Shown here piece by piece: positions 62,114-64,000 of a stretch of DNA of 64,000 nt. The stretch spans positions 2,542,001 through 2,606,000 of the forward strand of contig NZ_JADFFM010000001.1 in assembly GCF_015221995.1 (NCBI RefSeq). Direction: 5' to 3'. This stretch comes from Mucilaginibacter boryungensis (lineage in GTDB: Bacteria; Bacteroidota; Bacteroidia; Sphingobacteriales; Sphingobacteriaceae). Within the stretch, counting starts at the first letter, position 1, and every line of letters starts with the position of its first letter. Below the pieces are notes generated by a model that worked only from the letters and a program-made list of their open reading frames with translations, had not been told where the DNA came from and did not search any database. The position numbers were made by a program, and so were the translations under genes.

Positions 62114-63460
62114 ATGACGATGCTTACGCCATTATTGGCCATCTCTCCTGTCGACGGACGTTACCACAACGCAACTGCTGAACTATCGGATTACTTTTCG
62201 GAATACGCACTGATAAAATACCGTGTGTTTGTTGAGGTAGAGTATTTTATAGCATTGTACGAACACCCGCTGCCGCAGCTACGGGATTTTGATAAAAGTT
62301 TAAAAGAAAAGTTACAGGATATTTATAAAAATTTTTCGGCCGAAGATGCTGAAAGCATTAAACTGATAGAGAAAACCACCAACCACGATGTAAAAGCGGT
62401 TGAGTATTTTATTAAGAAAAAGTTTGACGAATTAGGCCTGGCCGAATACAAAGAGTTTATCCACTTTGGTTTAACATCACAGGATATTAATAACACCGCC
62501 ATCCCCTACAGCTTTAAAATGGCCTTGCTGGATGTGTATTACCCCGCCATCACCAGCTTGTTAGCCGCTTTAACCCAGCGTGCTAACGAATGGGAAGCGG
62601 TACCTATGCTGGCCCACACCCACGGTCAGCCGGCATCGCCGACACGGTTGGGGAAAGAGATCAGGGTATTTATTGAACGCCTGGAAAAACAACTGGCTTC
62701 GTTACAGTTAATACCCGCATCAGCTAAATTTGGTGGGGCAACCGGTAATTTCAATGCCCACCATATTGCCTATCCGCAAATTAACTGGAAGGCTTTCGGG
62801 GATAAATTTGTGAATGGTCAATTAGGTTTGACACGTTCGGAATATACCACCCAGATTGAGCACTACGATAACTTTGCCGCCCAATGCGATGCACTGAAAC
62901 GCGTGAACAACATATTAATAGACCTTAACCGCGACATGTGGACCTATATTAGCATGAACTACTTTAAGCAGCAAATAAAAGCCGGCGAGGTAGGGTCATC
63001 GGCCATGCCGCATAAGGTTAACCCAATAGATTTTGAAAACTCGGAAGGTAACCTGGGTATTGCCAATGCGGTGTTTGAACACTTAGCGGCAAAACTACCT
63101 ATCTCCCGCCTGCAGCGCGATTTGACCGACAGTACTGTGTTGCGTAACATTGGCGTACCAGTAGCCCATACGCTCATCGCTATTAAATCGACCCTGCGCG
63201 GACTGAATAAATTATTACTGAATGAAAGCGCTATCAACGCCCACTTGGAAGCCAACTGGGCGGTAGTTGCCGAGGCTATCCAAACCATACTGCGCCGCGA
63301 AGGTTACCCTAACCCATATGAGGCTTTAAAAGAACTCACCCGCACCAACACGCAGGTAAACGCCGCCACCATTGCTGAATTTGTGGAAACTTTAAACGTA
63401 AGTGATGCGGTAAAAGCGGAATTGAAAGCGATTACGCCGGGGAATTATACGGGGGTGTAA
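62114..63460 (+). CDS. purB: Adenylosuccinate lyase
   Basis: A 448-aa enzyme of the fumarase/aspartase superfamily that makes AMP from adenylosuccinate and AICAR from SAICAR in purine synthesis. Landmarks are SPVDGRY at the start, TNHDVKAVEYF (His68-like), FGLTSQDINNTA, MLAHTHGQPASPT with the general acid His, and the signature GSSAMPHKVNPIDFENSEGN near residues 294-313 with catalytic Ser. It is the long E. coli-like form. Divergent from the efflux operon; an inverted repeat follows 12 bp after the stop. Confidence 0.98.
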   Translation: MTMLTPLLAISPVDGRYHNATAELSDYFSEYALIKYRVFVEVEYFIALYEHPLPQLRDFDKSLKEKLQDIYKNFSAEDAESIKLIEKTTNHDVKAVEYFIKKKFDELGLAEYKEFIHFGLTSQDINNTAIPYSFKMALLDVYYPAITSLLAALTQRANEWEAVPMLAHTHGQPASPTRLGKEIRVFIERLEKQLASLQLIPASAKFGGATGNFNAHHIAYPQINWKAFGDKFVNGQLGLTRSEYTTQIEHYDNFAAQCDALKRVNNILIDLNRDMWTYISMNYFKQQIKAGEVGSSAMPHKVNPIDFENSEGNLGIANAVFEHLAAKLPISRLQRDLTDSTVLRNIGVPVAHTLIAIKSTLRGLNKLLLNESAINAHLEANWAVVAEAIQTILRREGYPNPYEALKELTRTNTQVNAATIAEFVETLNVSDAVKAELKAITPGNYTGV

Positions 63461-63471
63461 GTATAAATCAG

Positions 63472-63562
63472 CGTCATGCCGAACTTGTTTCGGCATCTCA
63501 CATGCATAGCTATAAACACAGTTGACCTTCTGATGGGATGCCGAAACAAGTTCGGCATGACG
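63472..63562. repeat. REP-type inverted repeat, variant 3, perfect 26-bp arms
   Basis: CGTCATGCCGAACTTGTTTCGGCATC (63472-63497) and its exact reverse complement (63537-63562) flank a 39-bp loop. Each arm is also a hairpin (ATGCCGAA-acaag-TTCGGCAT). It follows purB and resembles the elements at 35911 and 42945 through the CGTCAT/ATGACG ends. Confidence 0.88.
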
Positions 63563-63670
63563 TAGTGGTAGTTGCGGTGTCTTATAAGTCATACACAGGT
63601 CAAAACAAACAAGCGTACTACTTTCAATCAAAAACCTGCTTACATTTGTTAACTATAAAATTGTACCGTC

Positions 63671-64000
63671 ATGAATATCAACGTATATACCGAATCGACA
63701 CCCAACCCGGCAACCATGAAGTTCATTGTGAACAAGTTGCTGATCAATGGCAGTGTGGATTACCCTACTAAAGAAAGCGCCGAAAAATCTCCTTTTGCTA
63801 AGGAATTATATAAATTCTCGTTTGTAAACGGGGTATTCTTTGCCAGCAACTTTGTAACGGTTACTAAAACCGAAGGTGTGGAATGGAACGATATTGAGGC
63901 CATTGTTAAAGAATTTGTTAAAGGCGCGGTTGAAAGCGAACTGAAAGTACAAGCTGAAGAACAAGCTGAAGACGTAGCTTTTGAAGGTACCGACGCCGAA
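63671..64000 (+). CDS. NifU family protein, N-terminal Nfu domain (partial)
   Basis: The first 110 residues of a plus-strand protein that continues past the window. The start MNINVYTESTPNPATMKFIVNK and LFINGVFFASNFVTVTK-like block (FVNGVFFASNFVTVTKTEGV) are the Nfu N-terminal (scaffold) domain of Fe-S cluster carrier proteins; the CxxC-bearing NifU domain would follow outside. An acidic Glu/Ala linker ends the visible part (QAEEQAEDVAFEGTDAE). It is preceded by the inverted repeat and lies 210 bp after purB. Confidence 0.92.
   Translation, partial: MNINVYTESTPNPATMKFIVNKLLINGSVDYPTKESAEKSPFAKELYKFSFVNGVFFASNFVTVTKTEGVEWNDIEAIVKEFVKGAVESELKVQAEEQAEDVAFEGTDAE

Noticed and set aside
1..64000. 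CRISPR arrays, phage or insertion sequence genes
   Set aside because: No regularly spaced repeats, transposase, integrase or phage structural motifs were seen in any frame.

Overview
The window looks like a chromosomal segment of a Bacteroidota bacterium, most likely Sphingobacteriaceae (Mucilaginibacter/Pedobacter-like). The basis is SusC/SusD with a FecR/ECF-sigma pair, lipoproteins with Cys lipoboxes, DUF4256/DUF3606/DUF6496/DUF4142 families, promoters of the Bacteroidota type (TTTG about 20 bp before TAnnTTTG), intergenic CGTCAT...ATGACG inverted repeats, and AT-rich spacers. The genus is an inference; there is no rRNA in the window.

Layout. 1-3.3 kb: tail of an unknown gene, then an exopolysaccharide initiation pair (polyprenyl glycosylphosphotransferase and WecG/TagA-type glycosyltransferase), an AT-rich gap and a 55-aa membrane peptide. 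3.5-6.4 kb: a small Cys-rich protein, a beta-helix-like lipoprotein and a secreted protein of unknown function. 6.4-20.9 kb: a polysaccharide utilisation locus (PUL) on the minus strand, reading sigma factor, FecR, SusC, SusD, two paralogous surface lipoproteins, GH20 hexosaminidase and a GH106-like hydrolase. 21.1-24.6 kb: two linked histidine kinases, one with a receiver domain carrying an insertion. 24.9-27.3 kb: a five-gene ArsR-SRPBCC-DoxX-DUF4256-YdeI operon behind tandem operator-like repeats. 27.4-35.9 kb: membrane proteins behind a palindromic promoter, two PAS kinases, a Na+/H+ antiporter, a GNAT protein, a lone receiver protein, and DUF5684 and DUF2752 proteins.

36.0-42.9 kb: a membrane-protein/ATPase neighbourhood (RDD divergent from SpoIIM, polytopic membrane protein, DUF4129, DUF4350, MoxR ATPase, DUF58) with overlapping or nearly abutting genes. 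It is the best candidate here for a poorly characterised multi-protein system. 43.0-47.3 kb: SHOCT protein, a DEAD-box-like protein that has lost most catalytic motifs, a GH43 enzyme and a very AT-rich acyltransferase. 47.4-53.2 kb: DNA ligase D with a DUF3606 partner and several small basic or stress-type proteins. 53.2-55.3 kb: tRNA-Gln(CUG), a DUF1801 protein, an SGNH esterase, a small unknown protein and a candidate small RNA. 55.3-62 kb: a TetR-TolC-MFP-RND efflux operon with palindromic operator candidates. 62.1-64 kb: purB, a perfect 26-bp inverted repeat, and the start of a NifU-like gene cut by the window end.

Functionally the window combines glycan work (EPS initiation, the PUL, GH43, acyltransferase), signal transduction (four histidine kinases, one receiver protein, ECF/FecR), envelope homeostasis (MoxR cluster, RND pump, antiporter) and DNA-repair/stress genes. 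Family names come from reading motifs by eye; no database search was run.
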